Source: Rhodoferax sp.
GTDB lineage: Bacteria; Pseudomonadota; Gammaproteobacteria; Burkholderiales; Burkholderiaceae_C
Direction of reading: 5' to 3'
NCBI RefSeq assembly: GCF_018780565.1
Contig: NZ_JADMJN010000011.1
Coordinates: forward strand, 1 to 64,000
DNA: 64,000 nt
Shown here: piece by piece, positions 34,314 through 46,008 of the stretch
Layout: each line of letters opens with the position of its first letter
Position numbering within the stretch: position 1 is the stretch's first letter
The notes under the pieces: model-generated
The model's database searches: none
What the model was told of the DNA's origin: nothing
What the model saw: the letters and a program-made list of their open reading frames with translations, nothing else
Translations under genes and position numbers: made by a program

Positions 34314-37211
34314 TTAGCCGCATTGCCCCACATAACCACAGGCAGTGCAGAAGTCACAACCATCCTTATGGATGACGGTCGGATTGCCACACTCGGGGCA
34401 GACTTTTCCTGCCATGGTGGTGGACACCGCGTGATTTTTAGGGGCGTCGAGAACGCCCATCTCGCGCAAGGGGAAACCTTCTTCGTCCAGCACACCGAGC
34501 ATGGCGTAGCGGTGAATGATCAGGCGTGCGATATAGGCCACGGTGGAGGGCCACGTTTGCTGGCGACGTTCTCCATGCGGCAGGCCCGGCACAAAGGCCA
34601 TGAAGTGGCCCAGAGGCTCGGCATAGTTGAGCAGCTTGCGCAATTTCATGCCAATCCACGCTGGATCAATGACCCGCATGTCGAGTGACAGCAAGCGGGC
34701 CAATCCATCCAGCGCCCGGGGATAGTTTCCCGAGAACCCCACGGCACAAGGTCTGGCAACGATCGCACCATCGGGGCTGGGCAGGTTGACCTCTTTGAGT
34801 GTGACCGTGAAGGCTTCGCCAGTTGCAGGGTTGTCGACGTCAACTGACCATGCCAGCGTGCCAGACGGCCCGGTCTGCGGCTCGCCACGGCTGAACATGG
34901 CATCGATCACAGGGGTGGGCACCAGCGCATCTTTGCCGGGCAGGGCTTTGAGCTGGTCGCAACGCCAGCGAATCACTGCCGCTGTAGCGGCTACAACACC
35001 TGGAAACAGACGATGCTCACCGTGCGGAGGAAATGGCATTTCGAAGGAATGCTCTTCGGCCACGGTGGCCAGCGCGTCCAGTTTCAATTGCAGCCAGGCC
35101 GGATCGTTGGCGCGAAGGTCCATCGACAAGGTTTTCGCCAGGGCGCCCAAGCCTCGCGGCTGGTCCGTGCCATTGACCCAGACTTCGAAGGGTTTGGGTG
35201 CTCCGCCTTCCTCGGGCGCCAGTTCGCCGACGAACAATGCGAAATCACCAAATGGGTGGTGCACCATGAAGGTCCATGCCGGGTTGCCTGCGGGCAACTC
35301 AGGTCGACTCGGCCAGCGCAAGGACGACAGCACGGGAGCGGGCAGGCGCTCCAGCGCGAGGCGCTGATTGGCGCCGTCGATCTGCAGGGGCGTGGCGGTG
35401 GCGGGCGAGGAGGTGGGCGTCACACTCAACACGGAGCCCAGTACCGAGTTGGGCCGGTAGGTGGCCAGCCCCTTCAGACCCGATTGCCAGGCTTCCATGT
35501 ACAGGTGCTGGAAGTCGGCGTAGGGATAGTCAGCGGGCACGTTGACTGTTTTGGAGATGGCGGTGTCGATGAAGGGCGCTACCGCTGCCACCATGGATTC
35601 ATGGGCCTGTGCGCTCATTTCCAGCGCAGTCACGAAAGCTGATGTGAGTGCTTTTTCCGTGCCGTGCAGATGACGGTAAAGACGCCACGCGTGATCTTCC
35701 ACGGCGTATTCCTTGAAGCTACCATCCACCATGCGTTTCTTGCGGGTGTAGCTCCAGCTGAAGGCGGGTTCGATACCGTTGCTGGCGTTATCGGCGAAGG
35801 CCAGGCTGATGGTGCCGGTAGGCGCAATGGACAAGAGATGTGAATTGCGCAGACCATGGGCCCGTACGCGCTCTTTCAGTCCGGCCGGCAAACGCGATGC
35901 AAAGGTCTGACCACTGAGGTAGAGGTCGGCATTGAACAGGGGAAATGCGCCGCGCTCACGCGCCAGTTCCACCGAGGCATCGTAGGCCGTGTCTCGCATC
36001 AATTCGGAGATCTGCCGGGCCATGTCCCGAGCCTCTTGTGTGTCGTAGCGCAAATTCAGCATCACCAGGGCATCGCCCAGTCCGGTGAAGCCCAAACCCA
36101 CGCGGCGCTTGCTGCGCGCCTCTTCCTGCTGCTGTGGCAGCGGCCAGACGGTCACGTCCAGCACGTTGTCGAGCATGCGTGTGGCGACGCGGGCCACATC
36201 GGCAAATCCGGCCCGGTCAAATCGTGCGGTTTCTTCAAACGGATTTTCAATGAATCGTGTCAGGTCGATAGAGCCGAGGCAACAGCAGCCGTAAGGGGGA
36301 AGGGGTTGCTCCGCACAAGGGTTGGTGCTGGCAATGGTTTCGCAGTAGGACAGGTTGTTGTCCCGGTTGATATGGTCCAGGAACAGCACACCGGGTTCTG
36401 CGTGGTCGTAGGTAGAGCGCATGATCTGGTCCCACAACTCGCGTGCCTGCAATTTGCGGTAAACCCACAAGCCCGTGTCCTGCTCTTGATAGGCGCCAGC
36501 CGACTTTTGCGCCACACCGGGTTCGGCTCGATGGATCAGTGCGAACTCGCCGTTCTTTTGCACCGCTTCCATGAAGGCGTCACTGACACCCACAGATATA
36601 TTGAAGTTCTTCAAGTCCCCCGTATCCTTGGCGTGGATGAATTCCTCAATGTCCGGATGATCACAGCGCAGGACGCCCATTTGCGCGCCACGGCGGGCAC
36701 CAGCGGATTCAACTGTTTCGCACGAGCGATCGAATACCCGCATGTAGCTCACTGGCCCCGAGGCGCTGCTCTGCGTACTTCCGACCCATGCGCCGCGAGG
36801 CCGAATGCGCGAGAAGTCATAGCCCACACCACCGCCACGGCGCATGGTTTCTGCAGCCTCGGTCAGGGCCGTGTAGATGCCAGGATGGCCATCTTCGACA
36901 TGGGCGATAGAGTCACCGACCGGTTGCACAAAGCAGTTGATCAGCGTGGCCGCCAAGTCGGTGCCTGCCGCAGACTGGATACGTCCGGCCGGTAGGAACC
37001 CGTTTTGAAGGGCCTGCAGAAACTGGGTCTCCCAATGCTTTTGATGTTCGGGGGACTCAACTTTGGCCAGGGCATGTGCTACACGCTGGTTGACGTCAAA
37101 GATGCTCTGCTCGGTGCCTTTGCTGTACTTTTCAAGAAGCACCTCCATGCTGATTTGCTGCGGCGACAATGCAAGAGCTTGTTTTTCCCGATGGGGGGTT
37201 TTTTGCGACAT
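34314..37211 (-). CDS. nrdJ: adenosylcobalamin-dependent ribonucleotide reductase (class II)
   Basis: A 965-residue enzyme making deoxyribonucleotides without oxygen. The catalytic barrel carries the first redox Cys ([10 protein letters not shown]), [19 protein letters not shown] (about residue 300) and [13 protein letters not shown] large C-terminal region holds two copies of a TSCPD-like unit ([21 protein letters not shown] and [21 protein letters not shown]). The protein ends in a Cys-rich finger (CPECGNPT...[14 protein letters not shown]). The start at 37211 has GAGGAAA upstream; a TTG at 37226 is also open. A candidate FNR-like box lies 55 bases upstream. Confidence 0.93.
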   Translation of the reverse strand: MSQKTPHREKQALALSPQQISMEVLLEKYSKGTEQSIFDVNQRVAHALAKVESPEHQKHWETQFLQALQNGFLPAGRIQSAAGTDLAATLINCFVQPVGDSIAHVEDGHPGIYTALTEAAETMRRGGGVGYDFSRIRPRGAWVGSTQSSASGPVSYMRVFDRSCETVESAGARRGAQMGVLRCDHPDIEEFIHAKDTGDLKNFNISVGVSDAFMEAVQKNGEFALIHRAEPGVAQKSAGAYQEQDTGLWVYRKLQARELWDQIMRSTYDHAEPGVLFLDHINRDNNLSYCETIASTNPCAEQPLPPYGCCCLGSIDLTRFIENPFEETARFDRAGFADVARVATRMLDNVLDVTVWPLPQQQEEARSKRRVGLGFTGLGDALVMLNLRYDTQEARDMARQISELMRDTAYDASVELARERGAFPLFNADLYLSGQTFASRLPAGLKERVRAHGLRNSHLLSIAPTGTISLAFADNASNGIEPAFSWSYTRKKRMVDGSFKEYAVEDHAWRLYRHLHGTEKALTSAFVTALEMSAQAHESMVAAVAPFIDTAISKTVNVPADYPYADFQHLYMEAWQSGLKGLATYRPNSVLGSVLSVTPTSSPATATPLQIDGANQRLALERLPAPVLSSLRWPSRPELPAGNPAWTFMVHHPFGDFALFVGELAPEEGGAPKPFEVWVNGTDQPRGLGALAKTLSMDLRANDPAWLQLKLDALATVAEEHSFEMPFPPHGEHRLFPGVVAATAAVIRWRCDQLKALPGKDALVPTPVIDAMFSRGEPQTGPSGTLAWSVDVDNPATGEAFTVTLKEVNLPSPDGAIVARPCAVGFSGNYPRALDGLARLLSLDMRVIDPAWIGMKLRKLLNYAEPLGHFMAFVPGLPHGERRQQTWPSTVAYIARLIIHRYAMLGVLDEEGFPLREMGVLDAPKNHAVSTTMAGKVCPECGNPTVIHKDGCDFCTACGYVGQCG

Positions 37212-37265
37212 ATCTGGTTTCCTCAAAATTCGATGGAATACTAGAGCCCCGCTTTGTGAAGTTCA

Positions 37266-37279
37266 TTGATTTGAAACAA
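37266..37279. promoter_or_regulatory. FNR-like box upstream of nrdJ
   Basis: TTGATTTGAAACAA matches TTGAT-N4-ATCAA at 9 of 10 positions and lies 55 bases ahead of the nrdJ start. The divergent small gene starts 92 bases away. Confidence 0.5.
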
Positions 37280-37370
37280 GCTTGTCACGATCAATTTAAT
37301 CCGGACGATACTGTCTGCGTTCCTCCTTGCTGAAGGCAGGAACTGTTTTTTTGGAAGAGGATGCTGAACC

Positions 37371-37775
37371 ATGGATATCTCAAGTTTTGATGATTTGCTG
37401 AATGCTGCCCGACAGCAAGCGCAGCCACAACGTTTGCTTTTTGTTTTTGCCAATGCCGATTTGCCGGAAGACAGCACACCAGCACAGCGTGAACGTTTTC
37501 TGGCCGGCGAGGGCGGCGCCCTGGTCCCGGTCATGTGCGTGGACAAGACGCCGCAGGAGCTGCTGAGTTTTGCCGATCTGGTGGAGGAATCGCGCGAGTT
37601 TGGACAAGACTGGACTATTGTCTTTGCCGCGGCCTTGTCCGGCAGTGCAGGACAGGCGCCCAGCAGTGAAAGCGCTGAAAAGCCTTTGCAGCGCATGGTC
37701 GAATCCATCAAGGCGGGCAGCTTGGGAACCTTCATTCCATTTGACCGGCAGGGGCAGCCGGTCATGCTCGCTTAG
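37371..37775 (+). CDS. conserved small protein divergent from nrdJ
   Basis: A 134-residue soluble protein (MDISSFDDLLNAARQQAQPQ) with a strand/helix pattern RLLFVFANADLPED and VPVMCVDKTPQELLSFADLVEES. I recall homologues in Burkholderiales that are sometimes labelled ribonucleotide reductase-related only because of position. It has no catalytic motif I can name. AAGAGGA precedes the ATG. Confidence 0.7.
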   Translation: MDISSFDDLLNAARQQAQPQRLLFVFANADLPEDSTPAQRERFLAGEGGALVPVMCVDKTPQELLSFADLVEESREFGQDWTIVFAAALSGSAGQAPSSESAEKPLQRMVESIKAGSLGTFIPFDRQGQPVMLA

Positions 37776-37832
37776 ACCGTCAATAGATCGACTTTCATAT
37801 TTCTCTACCTTCTCAACAATGTCTTGATATTT

Positions 37833-39699
<1,867 letters not shown>

Positions 39700-39748
39700 T
39701 CGCAGCCACGGATGACGTTGATGGTCGAGCCGCTTTGGCGGTCGCGAG

Positions 39749-39783
39749 AGCCGCCGTATTCTCTCGGATGCGGTGGCTTTTTT
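39749..39783 (+). terminator. terminator-like hairpin after nirS
   Basis: AGCCGCCG (39749-39756) and CGGTGGCT (39771-39778) pair with one G-T wobble and are followed by a six-base T-run. It lies 50 bases after nirS and may reduce read-through into the cytochrome gene. Confidence 0.6.
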
Positions 39784-39837
39784 GCGGTTGACCTGGATGG
39801 GTCGCCGAGGTTTTCTAAATTGATCGGAGTTGATTTT

Positions 39838-40143
39838 ATGAAATACGTTCTTTCTCTGTCTGCTCTTTTTCTGGCCTTTGGGGCCCAGGCGGCAACGCCT
39901 GAAGAAGCCATGAACAAGGCCGGTTGTATGGCTTGCCACGCCAAAGACAAAAAGATGGTGGGCCCGGCATTCAAGGACATTGCGGCCAAGTACAAAGGCC
40001 AGGATGCGGTTGCCAAATTGATGGAGAAAGTCCGCAAGGGCGGCTCCGGCACTTTTGGCCCAGTGCCCATGGCACCCAATGGCGTTGACAAAATCACTGA
40101 CGCCGATTTGAAGGCGGCGGTTGAGTCGATTTTGAAGTCTTGA
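39838..40143 (+). CDS. nirM: periplasmic cytochrome c551/c552
   Basis: A 101-residue monoheme cytochrome: signal peptide 1-19, heme site C30-M-A-C-H34 and axial Met78 in GPVPMAPN. Small c551-type cytochromes donate electrons to NirS and to CuA-type terminal enzymes. Its place between nirS and nirF supports the NirM role. A GGAG lies about 10 bases before the ATG. Confidence 0.88.
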   Translation: MKYVLSLSALFLAFGAQAATPEEAMNKAGCMACHAKDKKMVGPAFKDIAAKYKGQDAVAKLMEKVRKGGSGTFGPVPMAPNGVDKITDADLKAAVESILKS

Positions 40144-40159
40144 GGCGGGGAGCAGCAGA

Positions 40160-41359
40160 TTGAGAAATCTGTTGCTCGCCTTTTGTCTATTGGCATTCGG
40201 CGCCATGGGGTGGGCGGTGGATGCCCGTGAGTCAAAACTCACGCCTGTCCTGTCACCTGATGGGCATCAGGTATGGATGGTGGACTCCGATCGCTTCGCC
40301 ATCGCCCATCGCATGGCCTCTCCTTTTGAGTTGGCGGGTGAGTTCCAGTTCTCGCCGGATGGTCGCTACGTGTATGCAGCTTCCCCCCAGGGGTGGATCG
40401 TCAAGTTCGATCTCTGGAGTTTTTCTGTTGTGGCAACGGCCAGGATCGGATTGGGTGTGCCCAACCTTGCCGTCTCGGGTGATGGCAGCTGGGTGATGGC
40501 GACCGGTGCCGAAACGCCTGCTTTGAGCCTTCTGGATGCAAGCTTGCGGCTGGTCAGATCCTATGATGTTCGTGCTGCAGATGGGAAGCAGACTTCACGG
40601 ATCGCAACGCTACATGTTGCACCAGCGCGAAAGAGTTTTTTCGTGGCGTTGAAAGATAGCCCTGAAATCTGGGAAATTTCGTACGACCGAAACGCTGAAC
40701 CGATTTATGAAGGCTTGGTGCATGATTACCGGATGGGTGAGGCCATTCCCAAGCCGGGATTTTTGGGCGTCAAGCGAACGATTCTGGACGAGTCGCTGGA
40801 AGATATCTTTTTTTTCGTTGACGGTCGCCATGCCCTGGGCAGGGCCCGCTCTAATGTGGCTGGGAGTTCGCAACTGCATGTGATCAATCTCGATATCCGT
40901 CGCCGGATTTCGCTTGTGGCACTGCCGGGTCTAGCAAGCCCTGGTTCTGCCGTTTCCTTTGCACAGGCGGGAACTGCGATGCTCGCCATTCCCGATCGCC
41001 AGGCCGGTTTGGTCAATGTCGTCGAAGTGAAAAGCTGGAAGTTTCTGAAGACTATTGAAACGGTGGCGCGAGGCATTGTTTTGCGCAGCCATGAGAACGC
41101 CGATCATCTCTGGATAGCGTCGCGACAAGTAGCGCCGGACCACGCCGGACTGATCCTGATTGACAAGAAGACACTGGCGGTAGTCGCGCCCGTGTCAGAA
41201 CTTCAATATCCTTTGATGCGGATTGCATTTACCCGAGATGGACAACGCGTCCTGGCTAGCCAACAGGACATCACGGCTCCCTGGATGGTTTATCAAACCC
41301 GAACCTTGGTGGAGCTTGGCCGCGTGCCGATGGATGCATCACCCGAAGGCGTGCGTTGA
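40160..41359 (+). CDS. nirF: heme d1 biosynthesis protein NirF
   Basis: A 399-residue propeller protein with a signal peptide (1-19) and repeated blade motifs such as FQFSPDGRYVYAASPQGWIVKFDLWS and TRDGQRVLASQQD. It matches NirF in length and in the d1-domain-like fold without a cytochrome c module, which excludes NirN. NirF acts in the periplasm at a late step of heme d1 synthesis. TTG start, with GGGGAG upstream. It is convergent with a TonB receptor gene 16 bases away. Confidence 0.82.
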   Translation: MRNLLLAFCLLAFGAMGWAVDARESKLTPVLSPDGHQVWMVDSDRFAIAHRMASPFELAGEFQFSPDGRYVYAASPQGWIVKFDLWSFSVVATARIGLGVPNLAVSGDGSWVMATGAETPALSLLDASLRLVRSYDVRAADGKQTSRIATLHVAPARKSFFVALKDSPEIWEISYDRNAEPIYEGLVHDYRMGEAIPKPGFLGVKRTILDESLEDIFFFVDGRHALGRARSNVAGSSQLHVINLDIRRRISLVALPGLASPGSAVSFAQAGTAMLAIPDRQAGLVNVVEVKSWKFLKTIETVARGIVLRSHENADHLWIASRQVAPDHAGLILIDKKTLAVVAPVSELQYPLMRIAFTRDGQRVLASQQDITAPWMVYQTRTLVELGRVPMDASPEGVR

Positions 41360-41375
41360 CGCACGAGGCTGGAGT

Positions 41376-43730
41376 TCAAAACTCCGCAACAAGTGACATG
41401 TTCAAGTGTCTACCCGGCTGTGTGTAGGCATCCATCACGGGCAACAGTGGTGCGACGGGGTTGGATGCCAGTCCCTGTACGTCGGACCAGTGCCAGTACT
41501 TCTGATCGGTGAGGTTGACGATGGCGAAGTTCAGTCGGAGATCCTTGCGAATTCGCCATTGGCCACTCAAATCAAAAGTCGTGGAGGACGGCGTCGTGAA
41601 TTGCAGCTGCGTGCTGGACTTGGGTATGAAGACGCTATCGAGTTCTGTCAGCGTTTTTTCCGCGTGATGCTTCACATCCAGACGCAAATCCCATGAGCTT
41701 GTCTCGAATTTCACGCCTGCTGTCAGCTTGGCGGGTTCGATGTAATTCAGGGGAAGTCCATTGCTGTCGTTGGTGCCACGTGTTTTTCCGTAGCTGAATG
41801 GTGAACTCAGTTTGCCAGCCGCAAACGTACCCCAAGCCATGCTCCCTTTCATTTCAAAACCACTGATGCTTGCCTTGTCGATGTTGACCGTTTGAAAAAG
41901 CGTTGGATTGGCCACGGAAGCAGCCAGTCCGTTCGCTGTTCCCAGGTCTTTTTTATCGACGATCAAGTTGCTGTAAGTCGCTCTGAAGACGGCCATATCC
42001 AGTGTCATTCGATCCGTACGCGCGCGCAACCCAAATTCAAAGTTGCGACTTTCCTCCGGCTTTAAGTCCGGGTTGGGCAGTAGTCTGGCAGTGGAGACCT
42101 CCAGGGCACTGTTGACTTGTTGCCCCTCCGGCGCCCTGAAACCGCTGGCGTAGTTGCCATAGACGGAAAATTCGGGTGTGGCGCGAAGCAAGACTCCCAG
42201 TTTGGGCGAGACCGCCGAGCCAGACAGTGACTTGCCCGCAGCGCTGGCTATGCCTGGAAAATATCCATCCTGGCTCAGTACATCCAGCGAAAACTGATCG
42301 AAGCGGACGCCAGGAACAATGCTCCATTGATCGCTGATCAATTCACCCTGGATGTAAATGGCCTGGCTGGTGTCACGCGTGTCGGGAAAATACCTTTTTG
42401 GCACAAACGGTGTCAATGGTGCAGGATCGCTGCCATCTGCAAAGCTGGAAATATCGACGCTTGCATAGTCGAACCCATAGGTCAGTTTTTGAGACCACGT
42501 GGGTGAAAAACGCATCGACTTCTCGGCCTGGACGTTGCCTTGCCAGGCGCGTTCCTGGTAAGAGGTTTTACGTACTCGGGTGCCATCATTTGCAAAAGCT
42601 GTCTTCAGCACTGTTTGACCGTTGTCTTGCGAGGAAGCATCCTGCCAGCTGACCGCGGTCTTCACGCTGTCAGCCATCGGCATGTTCAAGCGGTACAGGG
42701 CATCCCAGGTTATGCGGCTCCGATCCATGGTTTTCACGGAGCTCTCCCCCAGTATGGCTGCCGCAGGTGCTGCTGCCTTCTGGGCGGCCGTCAAGGCCGC
42801 ATAGCCCAAGGGAATGGCCACGGGTGTCTTGACACGACTTGACAGCAGATCCACGTCTGTTTTTGTTTGCACATGTTCCACCGTCAATACATGGCGCTGT
42901 GCCGCGGTGGGCCGAAACACCAGTTTGGCGAGCAATGAATCGCCACCGTTCGATTGGGGATTGGGAGTGGTCCGGTCTACGTTTGCGCTATCGTTTTCGC
43001 CCTTGTTGCCCAATGCGCTGCTGCGACTTTGGGTGCCGGTGATGGACCACTCGGCGTTGTCACCGGCGCGAGCTGCCACGGTCGCACCCACGGTGGCGCC
43101 CTGGTCGTCGCCGCTGTAGTTCATCCAGGCTTTTCCACCAAAGGCTTTGGCCGTTCCATCGGATCGTGTCAGGAAATCAGCCGGCTCCAGGGTGATGAAA
43201 TTCACCATACCAGCCAATCCATCCGATCCGTACAGCACGGACGTGGGGCCATGTACCACCTCAATGCGCTTCAGCAGTCCGATGGAGACGGAGTCGCGGC
43301 CGAACGCATTGCTGCCATTGATGTAGCTTCGCGGAAGTCGCACGCCGTCGATCAGCATGACCACACGATTGCCACCTTGACCACGGATATTGAAACCCGC
43401 ATTGCCATCTGCACCAACCGGATTGCCCCTGCCGGTCACACTGAAACGGGCCGGTGCGCGCTTGACGGACACATTGGGCAGGTACTTGGCCGCATCCCGG
43501 ATATCGCCGATCTGCCCATCCTCGATTTCCGTGGCGTTGATGACGTCCATCGAGATGGGCAAATCGTCCAGGTACTGCTCGCTGCGCGAACCACTGATCA
43601 CGACCTCCTTCAGCGAGCCTGTGCTTGTCGTTGAAACGGTTTGTGCATGCGCACTGAGGGGTGTGCTTAACGACAGACCGACCAGCCAGGCGAGCTGGTT
43701 CAAAGCGATTGTTTTTGAAGAATTCAGCAT
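41376..43730 (-). CDS. TonB-dependent receptor, heme/hemoglobin type
   Basis: A 784-residue outer-membrane receptor. After the signal peptide, a plug domain (LKEVVISGSRSEQYLDDLPISMDVI to about residue 165) precedes a 22-strand barrel. The barrel carries GFRAPEGQQVN and NPDLKPEESRNFE, the FRAP and NPDL motifs of heme receptors, and ends in a terminal Phe (LVAEF). It probably imports heme or a related tetrapyrrole. It ends the minus-strand NO island, 42 bases after nnrS, so it may be co-transcribed. GTG at 43733 is an alternative start. Confidence 0.85.
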   Translation of the reverse strand: MLNSSKTIALNQLAWLVGLSLSTPLSAHAQTVSTTSTGSLKEVVISGSRSEQYLDDLPISMDVINATEIEDGQIGDIRDAAKYLPNVSVKRAPARFSVTGRGNPVGADGNAGFNIRGQGGNRVVMLIDGVRLPRSYINGSNAFGRDSVSIGLLKRIEVVHGPTSVLYGSDGLAGMVNFITLEPADFLTRSDGTAKAFGGKAWMNYSGDDQGATVGATVAARAGDNAEWSITGTQSRSSALGNKGENDSANVDRTTPNPQSNGGDSLLAKLVFRPTAAQRHVLTVEHVQTKTDVDLLSSRVKTPVAIPLGYAALTAAQKAAAPAAAILGESSVKTMDRSRITWDALYRLNMPMADSVKTAVSWQDASSQDNGQTVLKTAFANDGTRVRKTSYQERAWQGNVQAEKSMRFSPTWSQKLTYGFDYASVDISSFADGSDPAPLTPFVPKRYFPDTRDTSQAIYIQGELISDQWSIVPGVRFDQFSLDVLSQDGYFPGIASAAGKSLSGSAVSPKLGVLLRATPEFSVYGNYASGFRAPEGQQVNSALEVSTARLLPNPDLKPEESRNFEFGLRARTDRMTLDMAVFRATYSNLIVDKKDLGTANGLAASVANPTLFQTVNIDKASISGFEMKGSMAWGTFAAGKLSSPFSYGKTRGTNDSNGLPLNYIEPAKLTAGVKFETSSWDLRLDVKHHAEKTLTELDSVFIPKSSTQLQFTTPSSTTFDLSGQWRIRKDLRLNFAIVNLTDQKYWHWSDVQGLASNPVAPLLPVMDAYTQPGRHLNMSLVAEF

Positions 43731-43772
43731 CACAGACCTATGGATATATTCATCGGGGCAGTTGTATGGGGC

Positions 43773-45053
43773 TCAGCCCGGACGGCCGTCCGGGCGAGGT
43801 CGACCAAACCAGCGCCCATAGCGAATGGACCACGCGACGGTGGCGCTCGTCCAGAATGAGATTGCCAATAGCGCCAGTGGCGTACTGCCCGCTGGCCAAA
43901 TGGCTGCGACGACGCGCAAAACCACCGCAGTTTGCAATATCCAGTACAAGACCCAGGCTGTCTGGTCCGCCGCGACGGTGCGGCCACCATGACCACTGCT
44001 AACGCGTGTCGTCATCGCGAACATGGTGGCGCCAAGGTAGCCCATGGTCATCGCGTGAAGCGGCGCCAATCCCAAAGACAGTTCGCCATCTGTCAATGCC
44101 ATCAGGGCGTGCGATAGTGCGCTCAGGGCAAAGGCTATCCCTAGCCAAATAAAACCACCGTGCAGCATCGCGAGCAGTCGTATTTTCAGGCTTTGCACCA
44201 AGCCCCAGCGAACGGCCAGCCAGAGCAACAGAATTGACATGGGCAACTCGAATACAACCTGGCTCCAGCGCAGCATGGCAGGCCAGTGCCACCACCTTGC
44301 ATCGGCCGCATTCATCAAGGCCTCCAGCCACATCATGCTCACCATGACCCATAGCAGCCACAGGGGTTGCCAGACATCCAGAACCGGAACTGCACTGGCG
44401 CCGAAAAAGGGAATCATTCGGTGCGAAACCACGACAAACACGGTTGCCACAAAGCCCCATAGGCCGAGTTGTGTGACGGCTCGCAGCAGTGATTCGGAAT
44501 GGGTGAAGAGGGCCCCGCTCGCGATCCACAACGCGAGCGCGCCGACCGCGCAGGCGAATGCCACGGCACGGACATGAACCCGATCCGACACGCGGCTGTG
44601 CCGCACCATGGAGCGAAACATCAGGCACAAGCCAGTCCATCCGGTCGCGACGAGTGAAAGTCCCGTACCAGCCAGCGTGGCGTGGGTGTGGAAACCTATT
44701 AGCACAATGATCCAGCCGCCCAGCATCAGCCCAATGGTCGGCAGGAGGCTGCGCGCCGCTACGGCCGGCAAGGCCATCCACTTGGGCCCCGCCGTGAAAA
44801 GGAAGCCTGCGAAAAACAAGGGCATGAACCCCATGCTCATCAGCAAACCGTGGGTCGCCGAAGGCGCTATCGACCATGTGAGTGTCATGTTCAAAGTTCG
44901 GCTGGCCAAGACGATGCCCCACCAGATCGAACTCGTCATCAGCATCAATCCCGCCGCGAAAAATGCCAGGCGATGGGGTGCGGCCAATAGCCAGATCCAT
45001 CTCCATCTCGCACTTTCATCCGGGAGGCTTGCTGCTGTTCCAGGCGTTGTCAT
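43773..45053 (-). CDS. nnrS: NnrS family membrane protein
   Basis: A protein of 426 residues with about twelve helices (HRLAFFAAGLMLMTSSIWW, HGLLMSMGFMPLFFAGFLFTAGPKW). The HGLLM and GFLFTAGPKW motifs mark NnrS, a heme/copper membrane protein that relieves nitrosative stress in denitrifiers. The start at 45053 is favoured: a DNR-like box at 45122-45135 would place the transcript start near 45087, so a Met at 45110 would not be transcribed. Confidence 0.88.
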   Translation of the reverse strand: MTTPGTAASLPDESARWRWIWLLAAPHRLAFFAAGLMLMTSSIWWGIVLASRTLNMTLTWSIAPSATHGLLMSMGFMPLFFAGFLFTAGPKWMALPAVAARSLLPTIGLMLGGWIIVLIGFHTHATLAGTGLSLVATGWTGLCLMFRSMVRHSRVSDRVHVRAVAFACAVGALALWIASGALFTHSESLLRAVTQLGLWGFVATVFVVVSHRMIPFFGASAVPVLDVWQPLWLLWVMVSMMWLEALMNAADARWWHWPAMLRWSQVVFELPMSILLLWLAVRWGLVQSLKIRLLAMLHGGFIWLGIAFALSALSHALMALTDGELSLGLAPLHAMTMGYLGATMFAMTTRVSSGHGGRTVAADQTAWVLYWILQTAVVLRVVAAIWPAGSTPLALLAISFWTSATVAWSIRYGRWFGRPRPDGRPG

Positions 45054-45074
45054 GACCCAATCTTCGTACGTGAG

Positions 45075-45102
45075 CCCTAAGCCCGATGCATCGAGCTTAG
45101 GG
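45075..45102. repeat. hairpin in the nnrS leader
   Basis: The arms CCCTAAGC and GCTTAGGG enclose the perfect palindrome CGATGCATCG (45084-45093). It lies between the FNR/DNR box and the nnrS start, close to the expected transcript start. It may be an operator or an RNA hairpin. Confidence 0.5.
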
Positions 45103-45121
45103 TCCGGCACAGAGAAAGAAA

Positions 45122-45135
45122 ATGACTTAGGTCAA
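45122..45135. promoter_or_regulatory. DNR/NNR-type box upstream of nnrS
   Basis: ATGACTTAGGTCAA: a perfect TGAC-N4-GTCA dyad, with TTGAC-N4-GTCAA matched at 9 of 10. It lies 69 bases ahead of the nnrS start, a good activating distance. Confidence 0.75.
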
Positions 45136-45173
45136 GCGCGGCTGAATTAGTGCCGACGGCCAGTCAGCAACGG

Positions 45174-45872
45174 TCAATGCGAACCGTAGGCTGCGAGTCG
45201 TTGCACGTCAAGGATACGAATCTCGCGTTTGTCGATTTCGATCAGATTCTCGGCTTCCAGCTCATGCAGCACGCGGGAAAAGTATTCAGGGGTGAGGGAG
45301 AGACGCGAGGCAATCGTGGCCTTGCTGACTGGCAAGGAGACGGTGACGATGCCATTGTTGCCTGCAACTTCTCCCTGAACATCGCGCAGCAGGTAGCCAA
45401 TGAGCCGTTGCATGCCACTGTGCAAGGCATAGCCTTCCACGTCCCGCACCAGCCCATGCAATCGGCGAGAAATGCCGGCAAGCATGTGCATGGAAAATTT
45501 TGGATCCCGTTCGATTTCCCCGAAGACGGCTTGTTTGCTGACGCACAGCAGCAGGGTATCGGCAAGCGCCTGCGCGTTCAGAATGCAGGGCATGCTCAGG
45601 AACATCATCGCTTCGGCAAAGCTGTGACCAGGACCGACCAGTTCGATGACCTTTTCCTGGCCGGCCGGAGAGGCAACGTAAAGCTTGACCTGGCCCAGTA
45701 CCACGACGTGAAAGGCCTCGCATGGCTCACCGACCCGAAACACCATGTCGCCACGTGTCAACCGCCGCAACTGACAGCCCTGGGCAACACGGTCGCGTTC
45801 AAGTTGTGACAGATCGCTGAATAGAGGCAGCACCGACAGGTAGCGCTGCATATCGAATTGTTCGACATCCAT
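45174..45872 (-). CDS. dnr: Crp/Fnr-type regulator, DNR/NnrR class
   Basis: A 232-residue activator. The N-terminal cyclic-nucleotide-like barrel (residues 20-120) is followed by a long helix and a winged helix SKATIASRLSLTPEYFSRVLHELE. No N-terminal Cys cluster of the FNR type is present, so it is more like the heme-based NO sensors DNR/NnrR. It lies next to nnrS and the NO reductase genes, and TTGAY-N4-RTCAA boxes occur across the window. The symbol is by class; NnrR is an equally fair name. Confidence 0.85.
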   Translation of the reverse strand: MDVEQFDMQRYLSVLPLFSDLSQLERDRVAQGCQLRRLTRGDMVFRVGEPCEAFHVVVLGQVKLYVASPAGQEKVIELVGPGHSFAEAMMFLSMPCILNAQALADTLLLCVSKQAVFGEIERDPKFSMHMLAGISRRLHGLVRDVEGYALHSGMQRLIGYLLRDVQGEVAGNNGIVTVSLPVSKATIASRLSLTPEYFSRVLHELEAENLIEIDKREIRILDVQRLAAYGSH

Positions 45873-46008
45873 TTTGATTGTTCTCTGCGTGGGCCAAGGG
45901 AGGGTGGCGGCCCAATTGTAGTGGCCGAGTCAGGGACACGCGTCAGGTTGGACCTTGTCTGCTGTCTTCGCACTCCACCGGCGAGATGGTGCAGATCACG
46001 ATCTGCTT

